A DNA stretch of 64,000 nt, from assembly GCF_033807715.1 (NCBI RefSeq), contig NC_084592.1, positions 27,771,919 through 27,835,918 on the forward strand, given 5' to 3'. Origin of the DNA: Cololabis saira. Its lineage: Eukaryota > Chordata > Actinopteri > Beloniformes > Belonidae. Each line of letters starts with the position of its first letter. Position 1 is the stretch's first letter. Under the pieces are notes generated by a model, which saw only the letters and a program-made list of their open reading frames with translations, made no database searches and was not told the origin of the DNA. Position numbers and translations under genes: made by a program. Positions 34,757-55,150 of this stretch are shown piece after piece.

Positions 34757-35411
34757 TGTCACGGGTGGATTTTAGGACCCAAGTGCAGCGCAACGGGTAA
34801 AGTTTAGAAATGTCTTTGAATTATCCACAGGAAGGTTCTTCAGCTGGAAGCAGGTAGCAGTCTTTGGAAAACTCCAGGAACCAACAGAAAACAGACGCCT
34901 ACTGACTGGCAAGCAAGGGAGTGCACTGGAACAGACACTATTCCTGTGGGTGTTCAATTATGGCGACAACACCATGGAGGGGCTAGCTGGAACCGTGATT
35001 GGGGCAGAGCAGTATCTGAACTGGACAGAAGACCATCTGGGCAAACAAAGTCCAGAGGTAGCAGACAGAAGGATTCTCATGGATGGGTCGATCAGCAGTG
35101 CAAACTACAGTATATCCAGAGAGAGCAGATGAAAGACTTGTTGCAGACAGGCAGAAGGTCACAGCAGAGACAAAAAAAAAAGACGTGATCGTCACAATCC
35201 AGAGTCACCATCAATGCAATACTGAGTGCTGGGAAGACAATCTGACCCAGAGTGAGGCCTCAGTGGAGCTTAAATACTGTCTGGCTGATGAGCGGTGATG
35301 AGCTCCAGCTGGGACTAAACAGGTGTTGTACATGAAGCAGATGAGGAGGTGTGGCAGGAAGGTGAGTGAACTCACCCACCACAGCATGAGCTAACAGGGC
35401 AGAGTGTGACA
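34757..35411. mobile_element. Unclassified element with TGTCAC...GTGACA ends
   Basis: The ends TGTCACGGGTGGATTTTAGG and GGGCAGAGTGTGACA form a short inverted repeat. 'Aggacccaagtgcag' near the left and 'ggagcttaaatact' near the right are landmarks of a common fish non-autonomous repeat. No protein is encoded and the superfamily is not known to me. Confidence 0.5.
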
Positions 35412-35766
35412 ATTTAAATGTTTCTTCTATAAAAGATTGTATGTATTTTGTTTTGTTTTTCTGGGTTTTGATCTTTTCAGGGTCCATTCAGTGATGCATC
35501 AGTGATGTTTTATCGGTGGCAGCAGTTGAGGTTTGATAGAATATGTTCACCTTTATGGTCATCATCTTTACTTTTAAATCCTCTGGCAGGGTAAAATGTT
35601 GGGAAAATGTTTCTCATTTGCATGGAGACACCTAAAATAAAATAAAAAGTTATTCATCAGTTATGCTAATGACAAATGGTTTGGCTGTCTGTTGCTTGCA
35701 AGTGCTAATCCTCTAAAAATGAGAAAATACTGTATAAAGTCACACTCTATTGCAATTATCCAAATA

Positions 35767-35768
<2 letters not shown>

Positions 35769-35835
<67 letters not shown>

Positions 35836-35846
35836 TGTGTGTGTGT
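35769..35846. repeat. (GT)n microsatellite
   Basis: About 38 units with three GTAT interruptions near the 3' side. Paired with the AC tract at 35995. Confidence 0.95.
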
Positions 35847-35992
35847 ATGTCTGCCTGTCCGTGAGTATTTGTGGTCTTCTTGGTTTATTCATAGACACCT
35901 TAACCCACTTAGTCCCACATTTGTCAATGTCAGCCCCCCCTCGTAATCCCTCTTCATGTCAACACTTCATTAGTAACTCCAGCAACACATGG

Positions 35993-35994
<2 letters not shown>

Positions 35995-36063
<69 letters not shown>
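35995..36063. repeat. (AC)n microsatellite
   Basis: About 34 uninterrupted AC units, in inverted orientation to the GT tract 150 bp upstream. Confidence 0.95.
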
Positions 36064-36064
<1 letters not shown>

Positions 36065-36849
36065 CAATGACAGGAATAATGATGACTCACAGCAATTTCC
36101 AGTATTATTTAACCAAGTGCATTTTTTTCCTTTTAGTGAAACTTATTTTTAGTTCTTGTTAAAAAGAATCTACTGACAAAGGCAAAATGTATTCGATTTA
36201 TAAAACTGACAACGTAAATTGACAAAAGTACTCAAATGGGAACAATTTTGTGCTTAATGCTAAATTAAAGATTTATTTATTTTACTATAATATGTATTGT
36301 ACGTATGACAACAGAAACAAGCAAACAGCCCAGTTCTAATAAATGGTCGAAAGTAGTCTATGTTCCTGAATATTTCAGTGTCAGCTGTCATGAAAATAAG
36401 TGGCCATCAAGTGTCAGTACTGAAAAGGGTCGCAGCGTGTGCAGAAATGTCTTGTCAAATGATTCTAAGGCGTACCCACAGCATTCTCAGCTCGACTCAA
36501 GAAAAACTGAGGCTGTACCTGAAGTTTAAGCACCACTGCAACCAGCGTTATGAAATGATGGTGCCACAAGTAAAAATCAGTCATGTGTCAAGTGGCCGAG
36601 ATCTCTGATCATTTTGCTTTAATCCATTTTCTATTGTAATCTAGCATTATGTTACAGTTTACATGTATCAGTTTGCGAGGTTTAAAGCTAACACACATCC
36701 ATGTTAGCTTAAGCTACATTTACTGTGTTGTAGGTTTAAATATTGTTTATTACTAATAATTGTTTGTTCCTTTATTCTGACCCAACATGTGTTACACAAT
36801 GGTGTTTTAAAGGGGCTGGTCCAGCATTTCCTGTCTATCCATCAGTCTG
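36064..36849. other. Intergenic, nothing recognised
   Basis: Two overlapping short open frames near 36305-36608 have no family resemblance and are probably chance. Confidence 0.4.
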
Positions 36850-37045
36850 TCCAAAGGCAGCAGCCTAAACAGAGGAGTCCAGATTCCTTCTCTCGAGACA
36901 CCTCCTCCAACCTTTTCCTAAGAGGGCACCAAGGCCAACCAAGTAATATGATCTTTCCAGCGTTTCTTGGACTGCCTCAGGGTTTACCTCCCGTTACCTC
37001 CCAAGGGTGGCATCTCAGAGTCATCCTATCCAGATGTCCTATAAG
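36850..37045 (-). mobile_element. RTE-like LINE fragment
   Basis: GAGGGCACCAAGGCCAACCA, TCTTTCCAGCGTTTCTTGG and GGTGGCATCTCAGAGTCATC, followed by CTATCCAGATG, resemble the reverse strand of the RTE-type element also seen at 26480 and 42945. It is a short, decayed piece. Confidence 0.55.
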
Positions 37046-38903
37046 GTAAGAAACATAGATGAGATGAGACAAGATGACACAAGATGCTTCCCACATCTGT
37101 TCATTTGTTGCAACATGGGAAAGTATGATGAAAAAGAAGCTTCAGAAGCTCTCCTCAGAAAACATGTGTATTATGTCGCTGGGGGGGGGGGTCCAGTTTG
37201 TCTTTATCACTGACCCTTGGCTTCCAAAGCATTTCCTGGGTTTTATGGTGCTGATGTTATTGATTTCACCATGGGGTTAAAACCACTGTATCCATCCACT
37301 GTATAAAACAGTGGATGAAGCATTAGGTCATGTGACCCATTGGTTTCTGAAGAGGGGTTTTGATGCCTATATTTCTTCATAAGGGGGCTTATGTATCTTA
37401 TCCCCGCTGAAATATCATGATAGCTGCCGGAAGATGTTTGCAGAAGTATATACCATTTAACATGTTCCCAGCAGTGAAATAAAAAAATCCTGTCATCTTT
37501 AGCCAATGCTGGATTTGCACAAACCATATATATATATATTTATATCCTTGTGATTTTAGTTTCTTCTGGATGGTTAGCTGAAGTGATGTGGAAAATGCAA
37601 ACACAGCTCTTTATTAGCATAATTAAAGCTTATAACTTTATCCGGGGAGCTGTGCCCAAGATTTAGCAAGTGTATTTAATGATGACGTTATAATTTGCTT
37701 TATTTAGAGCAGAGCAGGTGATCTATGTCGGATGGACTTCATCTCGACTGCAATGATAATACTATCTAATAAATATATCAGACTTTAAGAAGGCTTTCAC
37801 AAAGATTAATGTTTTAAAGAGCGATTTAAAGGCAGTTAGAGACTTGTTGTGCCTGACTTTAGAGAATTCCACTGAGCAGACGCTTCAGTGGAAAAGATCC
37901 TTTTCTCACGTTCTGGGATTTGCAAGCAATTAGCAAGGCGCTATCTGCAGGTTCCAGTTATCAGAAGTCAAGAAATACCAGGTCAGTAAGTCTGAGATGT
38001 GTAAATGGCCCAGGGCATTTAGGGTGTTGAAAGTGAACAGTAAGAGTTGAAGGTTAATTTTAAAGCAGCATTGGTGAAGAATTGTGTTTTTTTCTTCTTC
38101 TTGGTCTTGGGAGCTCCCTACAGTTTGGATGTGGTCCAGCATGGTTGTAAAAACAAGTCATGAATTGAGCCCCACTGACTTATAGTGGTACATTTGGAGT
38201 TGTTTACCAGCTAAAGCCCAGTATAACTGGAAAAGAAAACAAAGCCTCCTGAACTGACAGAATGACAGAAGAAAAAATATTAGGATTACAACAGCAATAG
38301 GTGATGAAATACCAGCTTTCAAAGGACCAATGCTGTTGGCTGTAATGTAGCGTACATTCCATATCTCCACAAATAAAATGTGCACACTCCAGCTTTTTTA
38401 TTGCCAATCTATGGTCAAAGTACACAAAGTATGGCACACAACTTATAATAATGTCCTAAAACAACAAAATCAGAACCAAGGAAAAAAGAAACCAAACACA
38501 CACAAGAAAAAGTACATGGACACTTTTATAACCATAATGCTAACAGACAAAGACAACATAGCTTGACATTACCCAACACAAAAAAACATTAGTTTCTGTA
38601 GAACATGTAACACTTAGATATACTTCTTCCTCTGCTTAGTCACTCTTCTTCCCACCACAGAGAATGTATCTTCCTTGGTTCCTCCAACATGGTTCTCTTT
38701 GGTTTTTTCAGCATCTCTGCCATGATGAACATACTTGAAATAGTGAGGTAGAAAGCTTTGGACTTGGCTTGAAGAAGTGATATGCTCCACAATATGTTCT
38801 CATGAGAGTAATAAGTGCAGGGCCATGAAGTTACAAAATGCAATTTCATGTCCAACTGATCCTGTATCAGTTACAGGGGTGCCATTCACCCTATCATAAG
38901 TCT
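37046..38903. other. Intergenic, nothing recognised
   Basis: No gene or named repeat is recognised. Many small open frames on both strands show no conserved domain. Confidence 0.4.
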
Positions 38904-38907
38904 TTAA

Positions 38908-39720
38908 AGGTATTGTGACATCATTTTTAACATGCTTTTAACACTATTAAAAGTCTTGGCCAACATCCCTCAAATGTGTCTAAAAGAGTGTAACAAGAAA
39001 AACTTCACTCTAGTACTCTATTCCTGGCTTTTTATTACAGTGTTTTTTGCCCCGTGAAAAACGCTTCCTTTCCCCCTTTCCTGTCAATCATTGCGCCGCT
39101 CCTCCTCCAAACCTCCTCCTCCTCCAGCCATACGCTCACAGCGGCGTCGGAGAGTTAAGCCGGGAGCGACAGGCGAAGCATGCACGGAAAAGCAGGAGGG
39201 CGAACCACAGCAAACAATCATAAAAATAAAGGCATGCAAGCAGCACTGTCCCCTTATCTTAAGTCCAGTCAGTGGCCGCGGGTCTTCTTAGCAGTTTTCC
39301 TCCGGTGATTAGAACAGAAGAGGCTCTAAACAGCTCCTTGTTAAGCCTCATTTATGGTTCAGCGTTAAATCGACGCAGAGCCTACACCGTGGGTTCAGCG
39401 TATGGTGCGCGCCGCCGCGTAACCCTACGCCGTAGGCTCTGCGTCGGTGTAACGCGGAACCATAAATCAGCCTTTATGGTGCGCTGGAGAGGAGCGGAGG
39501 CAGGGAGCTGGGTGGAGGGGGCGGGGATTTAGCGGGCCGTTACGTAACGGCCCGCCACCAAACCACATGCACCGTTTTTGCATAGTTATGCGGAAAATCC
39601 CAGAAAGCACACAATACACTGAATGTTAAAAGTTCGTTGTTTTTTGGGTGTAATTGATGTCAAGACACCCAACAAAACACAAAAAATCAAGAAAAATGTG
39701 TTTTTCATGTCACAATCCCT
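38908..39720. mobile_element. TTAA-flanked non-autonomous element (piggyBac-like), 813 bp
   Basis: The ends AGGTATTGTGACATCATT and ATGTCACAATCCCT are inverted with one mismatch near the tip, and TTAA lies directly outside each (38904-38907 and 39721-39724). TTAA duplication is the hallmark of piggyBac-type transposition. It contains a CpG-rich palindromic MITE at 39344-39474. No transposase is present. Confidence 0.7.
39344..39474. mobile_element. Palindromic MITE nested in TTAA element
   Basis: It has AAGCCTCATTTATGG and GACGCAGAGCC on the left, and GGCTCTGCGTCGGTGTAACG, then GGAACCATAAATCAGCCTT, on the right. It is a full-length foldback copy of the family at 4527. Confidence 0.8.
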
Positions 39721-39724
39721 TTAA

Positions 39725-40515
39725 AATATCAGGAGGATTTTGAAACTATCGTAAAAAGGGGTAAAGTTATGTGGTATTGTTGTAAATCCAAAGGGGATCC
39801 ATCACAAGGAGATAGGCACAACAATGTGTTATTTTTTATTATTTTCAGCGATTGAAGGAAATTATATTAGTTAGATGTCTTCAGGTAAAAAAACTAAACA
39901 ACAAAAATGGGAACTGAGAAACATGTTGACATCAAAACAAATATTAAAGTCAGTTATTACTCCAAGATTCAGAGCAGGGTGATATCATTTGATATACTTG
40001 CAAGATTATAATGAACTAAACACAAAAATCATAAAGACCTACAAGAATTATTTCTAGCTAATCATTATTGTTTTGTTCATTTTGTTTGTTTTATAATGTA
40101 AGGATATTTTGGGCTACAACAGATTTGCTGTGAGAATTGAAAAACTGGTGGGATATTTGTTTTTTATTGACATGTTCAGCTGTGTGCAAACTGTGTAAAA
40201 CTATCTGTGTACATTATAGTCTTATATAAGATGGCTAAGTGGTAGCAGAAGAAGGCCAAAGACTGACCCCTGGGGAGCACCACACCTCTAAGATAAGACA
40301 CATACAATTTCCTTTCTGCCATTTTAACAAGTGCTGTCTATGCCAGAGAGAACTTTAAAACCAGATGAGAAGCTCTTAAAATAAAATAAAATAGAAGCAC
40401 TTTCCCTCCCAGATGTGCAGTAAGGACTTACTCCAGAAATTTAGGAATAATGGAAAATGTTTCTTACTCAAAGAAAAAGGGATGGAAAGAGAGAACACAG
40501 AGATAACAGCGGAAT
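39725..40515. other. Intergenic, nothing recognised
   Basis: AT-rich sequence between two TTAA elements. No gene is seen. Confidence 0.4.
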
Positions 40516-41146
40516 TTAAAGGGGACATATTATGAAAAACACGTTTTTTCTTGTTTTAACATATATAAAGTGGTCTCCCCTCACCCTGCCAGCACAGGGG
40601 AGACGAAATCCCATGAATTTCTGCAAGGTCTGTGACCCCCCCGACAGAATCCCCCAGTGTCACGTGATTTTTTTTGAGCCGATTAGAATCTGCGCCTAGG
40701 GTGACGTCACCCGAGGCGCAGAGGTTCGGCCTCCGCTGCTGAAACCACGCCCACAACCAGCTCTCTCCACCAGCTAGAGCTCCGCCGTTGTTTAGAAGCG
40801 GTGGCTGTTTGAACAGCGAGGGAGAGTAGAAATGAGATTTTGCATCGACATTTACCCTCATAAAAGGATCAGTTCCCACAGCATGGACCCGGCAACTGCA
40901 CACGAGGCAGCGGTATGTTCCTTTTTTTTTAATGTTATTTATATTTGTTTGATCTTTGCATGGGCTAAGTATTTCGCTTAGCTCCGGAGCCCCGGCGCCG
41001 CATATGGAGCTGCGGGGGCTGCTCACGGACCGGCTCACGGTGAAAATGTGTGAAAAAGTGTTGTGATTTATTTACAGTTAACATGATTCATCTGTCTTGT
41101 AACATAAATGATGAGAAATCTTCCTCTGTGAAGGCGAGTTGACTAA

Positions 41147-41234
41147 AGGCTGATTTATGGTTCCGCGTTACACCAACGCAGAGCCTACGGCGTAGGGTAC
41201 GCGTCGATTTAACGCAGAACCGTAAATCAGGCTT
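41147..41234. mobile_element. Palindromic MITE, centre-deleted copy
   Basis: Left arm AGGCTGATTTATGGTTCCGC and right arm AACCGTAAATCAGGCTT. The middle of the foldback is missing compared with 4527. TAA flanks both sides (41144-41146 and 41235-41237). Confidence 0.75.
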
Positions 41235-41463
41235 TAAGATCCGTTTACAGCGTGTAACTGAATGAGAGCGTCCGACTATCACGTTGAGCTGCGTGACATC
41301 GGACGCTCTCTGTCCACACTGAAACCGTTAAACTCGCGGCCAGTTAGGACAATCTAATACAAAAAAAATAAAGCCATGGAATTGATTTTGTCGCAGAAGC
41401 TTCTCGCATGGGACACGTTTTGTGTACGACGCAGCCGGCTGCTCTGGCCGGAGCGAGGCTTAA

Positions 41464-41589
41464 AGCTGATTTATGGTTCCGAGCCTACGGCGTAGGGTTC
41501 GCGGCTACACGCACCGTACGGCGCACGTCGCCGCGTACCCTAAGCCGAGGGCTCTGCGTCGATTTAACGCGGAACCATAATTCATGCTT
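41464..41589. mobile_element. Palindromic MITE, second copy in the same TTAA element
   Basis: Left arm AGCTGATTTATGGTTCC (with a short deletion after it), then CGTAGGGTTCGCGG, and right arm GTCGATTTAACGCGGAACC then ATAATTCATGC. It lies 230 bp from the previous copy. Confidence 0.75.
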
Positions 41590-42423
41590 TATTCTCCTCC
41601 CCTGCTACACGTCATTCAAGCAGCCAATCAGCGCAGAGCCTCATTATCATAGCCCCCCCCGCCCTGAAAATGAAGCACAGAAAAAGGCTTTAGAAGCGGA
41701 AAAAATAAAAACATGGCCCAGAGACTGAATTTCTGATTTATGTAGAAAAAACAAGCTTTAGATTGTTTTTAAGACATTCAAGGCCTGTTTAAAATATACA
41801 TTAAATGCCATAATATGTCCCCTTTAAACAATTGTAATGATGTCATTGAATCGAAGGCTCCCAGGCAGTAGCATGTGGCTTCCCAACCTGTTTGAATGCA
41901 AACTCTCAATCCTGAAAAAACACTAATGATTCCAGAATGAACTGAAATTGTTTGAGAATTTGAAGTTGAGAATCTTTAGGCAAAGTTCATCCATGTGTGG
42001 GGACCGACAATTCCACTAAAGTGGCCAATTCTATGAGCTGTAGTGAAAATTGGAACAGGAATGAAAACAGACATATTGCATCCTTTACAAATGTAAAAAG
42101 GGTGTTGAGGTCCTTGTTTATAAGCTATGATTGGTTCAACCTTGTATCATTTATTTCCATGTGACTCAGTCATCTGATGTGAGAAATGAGCAGAAAAATC
42201 CCATTTCTACTAGCCATTCGCTCCCAGTACAGACTTAGCAAAATTGCTAGTAGTGAATCCGATTTGTTCCAGATAAGAGTCAGACTTCACCAGTGCTCCC
42301 CTTTGTCAATGATTCTTTTCATAACTTTCAAAGGCAGAATTTTCTTGGCTCAGCCAAGGGTTGTAGTGGGTCCAGATTGGTGACTTTAGGATTACTACTC
42401 TGCTTGTTGTGAATGATGTAGTC

Positions 42424-42911
42424 CAGTGGTTCTCAAATGGGGGTATGCGTACCCCTGGGGGTACGTGAAGGCACTCCAGGGGGTACGTGAGATTTTAAAA
42501 CATACATATATTTAAAAAGTAGTATCCATGCAAAAATCCTTTAAAAATAAATATTTCATAAATAATTTAGGAAAATATAAGTCTAAATTCATAAAATGAA
42601 CTTTATCTTCAGGAGTAGGCTATTCAACTTATTATCCTAAAACCGCAGAGTATCCTCGTCCCCAGGATGGTTCCACCTAACCTGTCAAATGCCACATGGC
42701 TTCACCTGTCAATCACTTGGACCAACGATGGAGTCGTGGTTGAAGCATAGCAGCAATATTTTTATGTTTAATAAATCAGTTACTGATGGCACAGTGCTCT
42801 GTTTTAGGTCTTTTTTTTACAACCAAAAGTGCTTTGTGCTGGTTAGGGGGCACTTGGCTGAAAAAATATTTCACAGGGGGTACATCACTGAAAAAAGGTT
42901 GAGGACCACTG
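42424..42911. mobile_element. hAT element, 488 bp, perfect 8-bp TSD
   Basis: The left end is CAGTGGTTCTCAAATGGGGG and the right end GGTTGAGGACCACTG. ATGTAGTC occurs directly outside both (42416-42423 and 42912-42919), the 8-bp duplication of hAT transposons. Subterminal GGGGGTACGTGA-type repeats are present on both sides. It is non-autonomous. A frame near 42689 is not recognisable as transposase. Confidence 0.85.
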
Positions 42912-42944
42912 ATGTAGTCCTTCTGTCTTCATTGAGCTGTGATG

Positions 42945-43470
42945 TCCAACTCTCGATAGTCATTTACAGTCAAGAGTGATGGGCATCCAAGACCAAGGTT
43001 CTCAGTTGGAAAAAGGTGGAATGCCCTGTCTGGGTTTGGAGTGAGGTGTTGCCTGAAGTGGAAGAGTTTAGGCATCACAAGGTCTTGTTCGTACATGAGG
43101 ATTAGGGTAGTGAGAGTTTCACAGGTGGATTGCTGCAACCTCTGGAATAACACACTCTGTTCCAGTTTTTTTCTGATAAAGGCAGAGCTTAATCAAAAAA
43201 CAAGGCTCTCCATTTAATGGTTAATCTAATGCCTTCCTTCACTTTCAGTCACAAACTGTGGCTAGTGACTGAAAGAATGAGACTGCAAGTTAGTGAGTGA
43301 AACCTGGGTTTGCTGGACTTTTCCTTCAAGGCATAGCCTGAGAATGCCTAGGTTTCCACCCCTCGAACAGCTGAAGAAGGTCTCAGTGGATAGGGAGGTC
43401 AGTTTCTAAATTCAGTCTGCAGCCACTGTGACCCGAAGAAGTGGAACTTAATGGATAGATGGAACCATTT
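42945..43470 (+). mobile_element. RTE-like LINE 3' fragment
   Basis: CCAAGGTTCTCAGTTGG, GGTGGAATGCCCTGTCTGGG, GTGGCTAGTGACTGAAAG and ACCCGAAGAAGTGGAA (then ATGGATAGATGG) follow the usual order of the 3' part of this RTE-like family, including its tail. It ends about 40 bp beyond the predicted igfbp2 polyadenylation site. Confidence 0.6.
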
Positions 43471-43509
43471 GGAATAAGAACACAAATCAACAAAATATAC
43501 AACGCTGGT

Positions 43510-43917
43510 CTTTTTCATTTCAAAACATTTTAATGTGGAAATCAATTATCTTATATAATCTGCAGAGCAACTTAGTAGCAAATCAGTATTTTACTTCAGT
43601 ATATCAACAGTGTTGCTCAGTCTAAGAAGGAAATATATACAGTATATGTTGGAAAAGGCAGAAAAAGATGTAATAAGGCATGTAGCTGTTTTGGGTTCTC
43701 CCATGGGACTTATTTGCCATTAAAAAAATGTAATAGCATCACTGTTAAAATGTGATTTTAGACTCTATAACCTAGTAGCGGTTTAACAGGGGGGAAAAAA
43801 ACCAAACAGTCAAAAATATACACTTTTGTGTAGACAGAATAATTTTAGTGGAAAATTAATTCCGCAGTCTGAATGGTAAGGAAAACCCATCTCCATCATG
43901 ATGTCTAGTAATGTGTG
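43510..43917 (-). other. igfbp2: Predicted igfbp2 3' untranslated region
   Basis: This is the sequence after the igfbp2 stop on the - strand. The likeliest poly(A) signal is the variant ATTAAA at 43529-43534. Sequence beyond 43470 is retrotransposon, so the 3'UTR must end before or near there. The boundary is inferred. Confidence 0.45.
43529..43534 (-). terminator. igfbp2: igfbp2 polyadenylation signal candidate
   Basis: ATTAAA on the - strand (TTTAAT on +), about 385 bases past the stop codon. It is a common variant signal. No canonical AATAAA is seen in the interval. Confidence 0.4.
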
Positions 43918-51762
<7,845 letters not shown>

Positions 51763-54464
51763 CTGTATCAAAAAAGACAGGCAAAGCAACTTAGACAAGC
51801 AGTTAATACAATGCTTGTGTCCAAACAATGTGTTTTGAAGTTAGACTTTGAGTCAAAACATCATATAAAACTCATATACCATCTCATATTTGAATCCTTG
51901 TGCAACATTGTTGTAATAATAGGTCCTTTTTATAGGCTCTTGTCTTTCTCTTAAGAAGACAAAGTAATTTTGTATCCTTAAGGCATCCTGTGACCCTCAT
52001 ACCACACCTTGACTAATGCTACGCTGAACATTAAAGTACTGCAAGGGATTTAATTACCATGGTTAATTGTGAGGATCGGCTCTGCACTCCAGTTAACCCA
52101 TGTAAGATCTGTAACCCTGGATTTATGACAATTCTCCTCCAAGCAGTTAGAGTTCGTTCATCATTTCATGAAGCAGGAGTGATAAAAAAAACACAATGTA
52201 CAGGCTAACAAAGCAGCATTCAAGGCAGAAACAGCAAATGAAGCACTTTGTGCGATGACTGTTGATGGTAAAACCTGCACTGACATTTATGAGGAATCCC
52301 GGTCATGACACTTTTCAACAGGAAAAGTCAGGAAGAGAGTTAAGTCTTTGGAGTTGAGACTTGTATGGAGGCACATCTGATGAAGCTTTTACATGCTGAC
52401 TAAGGATTGGGGGCGCGGTTGACGGGGGTACCTAACCAGACCTGCCAGAGGCTCCTTGGTTGTGTGTCTGTGTGTGTCTGTAATTAGTGCTGCAGCAAAA
52501 CTCTGAGGTTGTAAATCATGTCTGAGCAGGAAAAGCACCCCCCCCGCCGTTCAGCAAGTCATCAGAGCTCCATACACATTTATAGCACTTACCAAATGTC
52601 TCTCTGTGTGTTCACAGTGTGTGTGCACACTATGCCAGGTGGAAAAGCTAAGTGAGTGTGTGCAGATGTGTCAGCTAAATTTAGTTTCTCACAGTTTGTT
52701 TTTTCTTTTGTTTTGTTTTTCAGTTTCTTGGCTACAGAATGTATCAGAATCCTCTTTCACAGCCACAAACATTGAATTAACTGATACCACTATATAGTGA
52801 ACTTGAGAAACACCTCATGCATTTTCGATACAATTTAAAACAACAACAAAAACAGACGTGTAGATCTGATTTTTTTTTTTTTTTTTTGTAGCAACGGTTC
52901 TCTCATAATGCCTGAAGCAGGCACCGACTCATGCTCTAAGCATCTAAATCTTGTGAAGCACTTTGCATCCACATGAGTGACATGACGTGATAACGCTCAG
53001 TAACTCAGATAGATGGTGTTAACGGGCCCTTAATTATCTTAAGACTCCAATAAGTCCAGCAAACAAAAAGATTCTGTAAAGCTGAAGTTGACGGCTCAGA
53101 CAAAAGAAAAAAAAGTGGGATGGGCAAACAAAGTGATGAAATTAAAGGATCTTTTATCAATCGTACTTGTTTTTTTTTTGTTTTTTGGGGGGGTTTGTGC
53201 TGACATGGATCATAAACAGAGCAGCTCAGGCATGTTTTTTTGATAGCTTCTTATTTTCTTAATCTTTCTTAGAAATTCTAAATTAGCTGGAAAGTCAAAT
53301 CTCATCAGTAGTTAAGATTTGTTTCTTCTATGTCGAACATATGGATTGACTCTGTGGTGAACTGGAAGTGATTTTAAAATTTTGCCCATCTTGTAAGACA
53401 TAAGAAACATGTAATTGACAAATTAGCGATTTTAAATTGTTGTTATCTTTCTCTAAGGGAAACTTCCAGATCTTCAACTGAGGAATTTCTCACATGTGTC
53501 ATTTTTGCTGGACACACCAAGGAAGAACTGTTGCTCTTTTTTTCTGCTTGAAACAAACAAAAATCAGAAATAGCTTGAGGGACAATAACAATGGCCCTAA
53601 GACCCAGACCTGGGAGCTCTAAGATAAGTTGTTAATGGTTGTGTGTAATTTCCCCTATCAGAGGAATCTTAGAAGCTGTGCAAATAGCACTGAGATTTTC
53701 TGTCTGATGCGCTTCTATTTTTTTTTATTTGTACTATATGAACTCATGACAGCTCTGACAAAAAAATCTTGCCTGCAGCTGCCATGTAAATACTGTGTTG
53801 TTGATTCTGTCTCAGCACCATAGAAACTGCTTGTCTCAAGCTGTTGGGAGTGTTGGGTTTTGCTTTTGCCTTTAAGCAATGCTGTTGCAGTTCTATCAAA
53901 GCTTACAATGAGTCATTTCTCTCCAGCGTTGCTTGGTATTAATATATTTGGCCTGTTATCATAAACTGTCAGTACTGTATGTGCAACACTTGACTGGGTT
54001 TTATCACGCAGTTTCATCAGTGGTAAGTTACATCCACCACTAATAAGAGCGTGACATGCTAAATGTACTGTAATAAGTATTGCCCAAAATGTTGAACTAA
54101 AGTTTTTGTTTGAAAGATAATTTATATATATATATCTATATATCTATATATTTAGAGATATTTTATTATTCTATTGTAAACAACACAAATAACTGGTTTT
54201 ACACCCCAAAATTTGAAATAAATCAGATACCAGTTAATCCAGGTTTGGAAGTATCTAAGGCCACTGCTTTGTTTTACAACTTACAATTTCTAAGTATTAC
54301 TACTCTGCTAACAAGAGCATCAACTGTTTATGACAACACCCTGAGAAAACCCACTGTACTTATCAGAAAAATGGTTGATTTTTGTTGTCCAAACTTTATC
54401 TGTCAGTGGCTTCAAATCTAGAATACTTTGGTGCAGGGAGGAGGTACTGGGTGAGTGGATAGTA

Positions 54465-54685
54465 CCGTGGTTCTGTGGCTGCAAAACCTAAAAGGCATTT
54501 GTGATGATGGATTGTAGTTGGTTTTCAGCAAACATGGCATTGCACATTAAGGCCACACATCTTAACTTTGGTCCTGCTGGTCTACGAAACATACGTTTAG
54601 CAGTCTAGTAGTTTATCTAGATACAACTTTACAAATGTAAGCTTCTTTTAGAAAGAATGAGCTTTTTACGCCCATATAAGAATAT
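54465..54685 (-). mobile_element. Tc1/mariner fragment
   Basis: GTGGCTGCAAAACC, GGTTTTCAGCAAACATGGCA, TAAGGCCACACATCTTAAC and ACAACTTTACAAATGTAAGC, then TCTTTTAGAAAG, follow the order seen on the reverse strand of Tc1 transposase genes. It is decayed. Confidence 0.65.
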
Positions 54686-54689
54686 TATA

Positions 54690-55149
54690 TTTCACACTGT
54701 AGACTTGTATCTACTTAGGTAAGCCATCAAGAATGTGTTTATAACTATTTGCTGGGGGCTGAGCTACAACTAGTTGGTTCACTCAGCTCTGACTCTGTGT
54801 TGTGTATTAGATGAAGGACAAAAGGCTTGCTCATCCGTTTGTAGTTTATTCTGAATAAAACAGAACATGTACTGGTCAGTCAGTACAAATGGGCTCCACC
54901 GGCAGCTCAAACAAAGTACATAGCAAAAAAATAGCACAGTACTTTAGCAAAGAGGCAAGATAGCCAACTTAGCTTGTGCAATTCATTGCAGTCTCCATAT
55001 TCACTGCAAACATTGTTGCAATATGTCATGAAACTAATTTAACTACTATGTCCATGGGTCTTGAATTTATAATATAAACATAACATCTTATTATAACAAC
55101 TTTTGTATGCAGGGCTGCAATTGAGGACCTACCGGGCATATCTTTCATG
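54690..55149. other. Within igfbp2 intron 1, nothing recognised
   Basis: No repeat or coding signal is recognised before the L2 fragment begins. Confidence 0.35.
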
Positions 55150-55150
55150 A

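Larger units (their letters stand above)
40520..41823. mobile_element. TTAA-flanked non-autonomous element (piggyBac-like), 1304 bp
   Basis: The ends AGGGGACATATTATG and CATAATATGTCCCCT are perfectly inverted over 15 bp, and TTAA flanks both (40516-40519 and 41824-41827). The interior is CpG-rich in places and carries two palindromic MITEs at 41147 and 41464. A 160-codon frame at 40556-41038 has no family resemblance and is most likely chance. Confidence 0.8.

Noticed and set aside
40556..41038. 160-codon - strand frame inside the TTAA element
   Set aside because: No similarity to piggyBac transposase or any family. The frame runs over the terminal repeat itself.
54110..54421. 103-codon + strand frame
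   Set aside because: It starts in an AT-rich tract and has no family resemblance.
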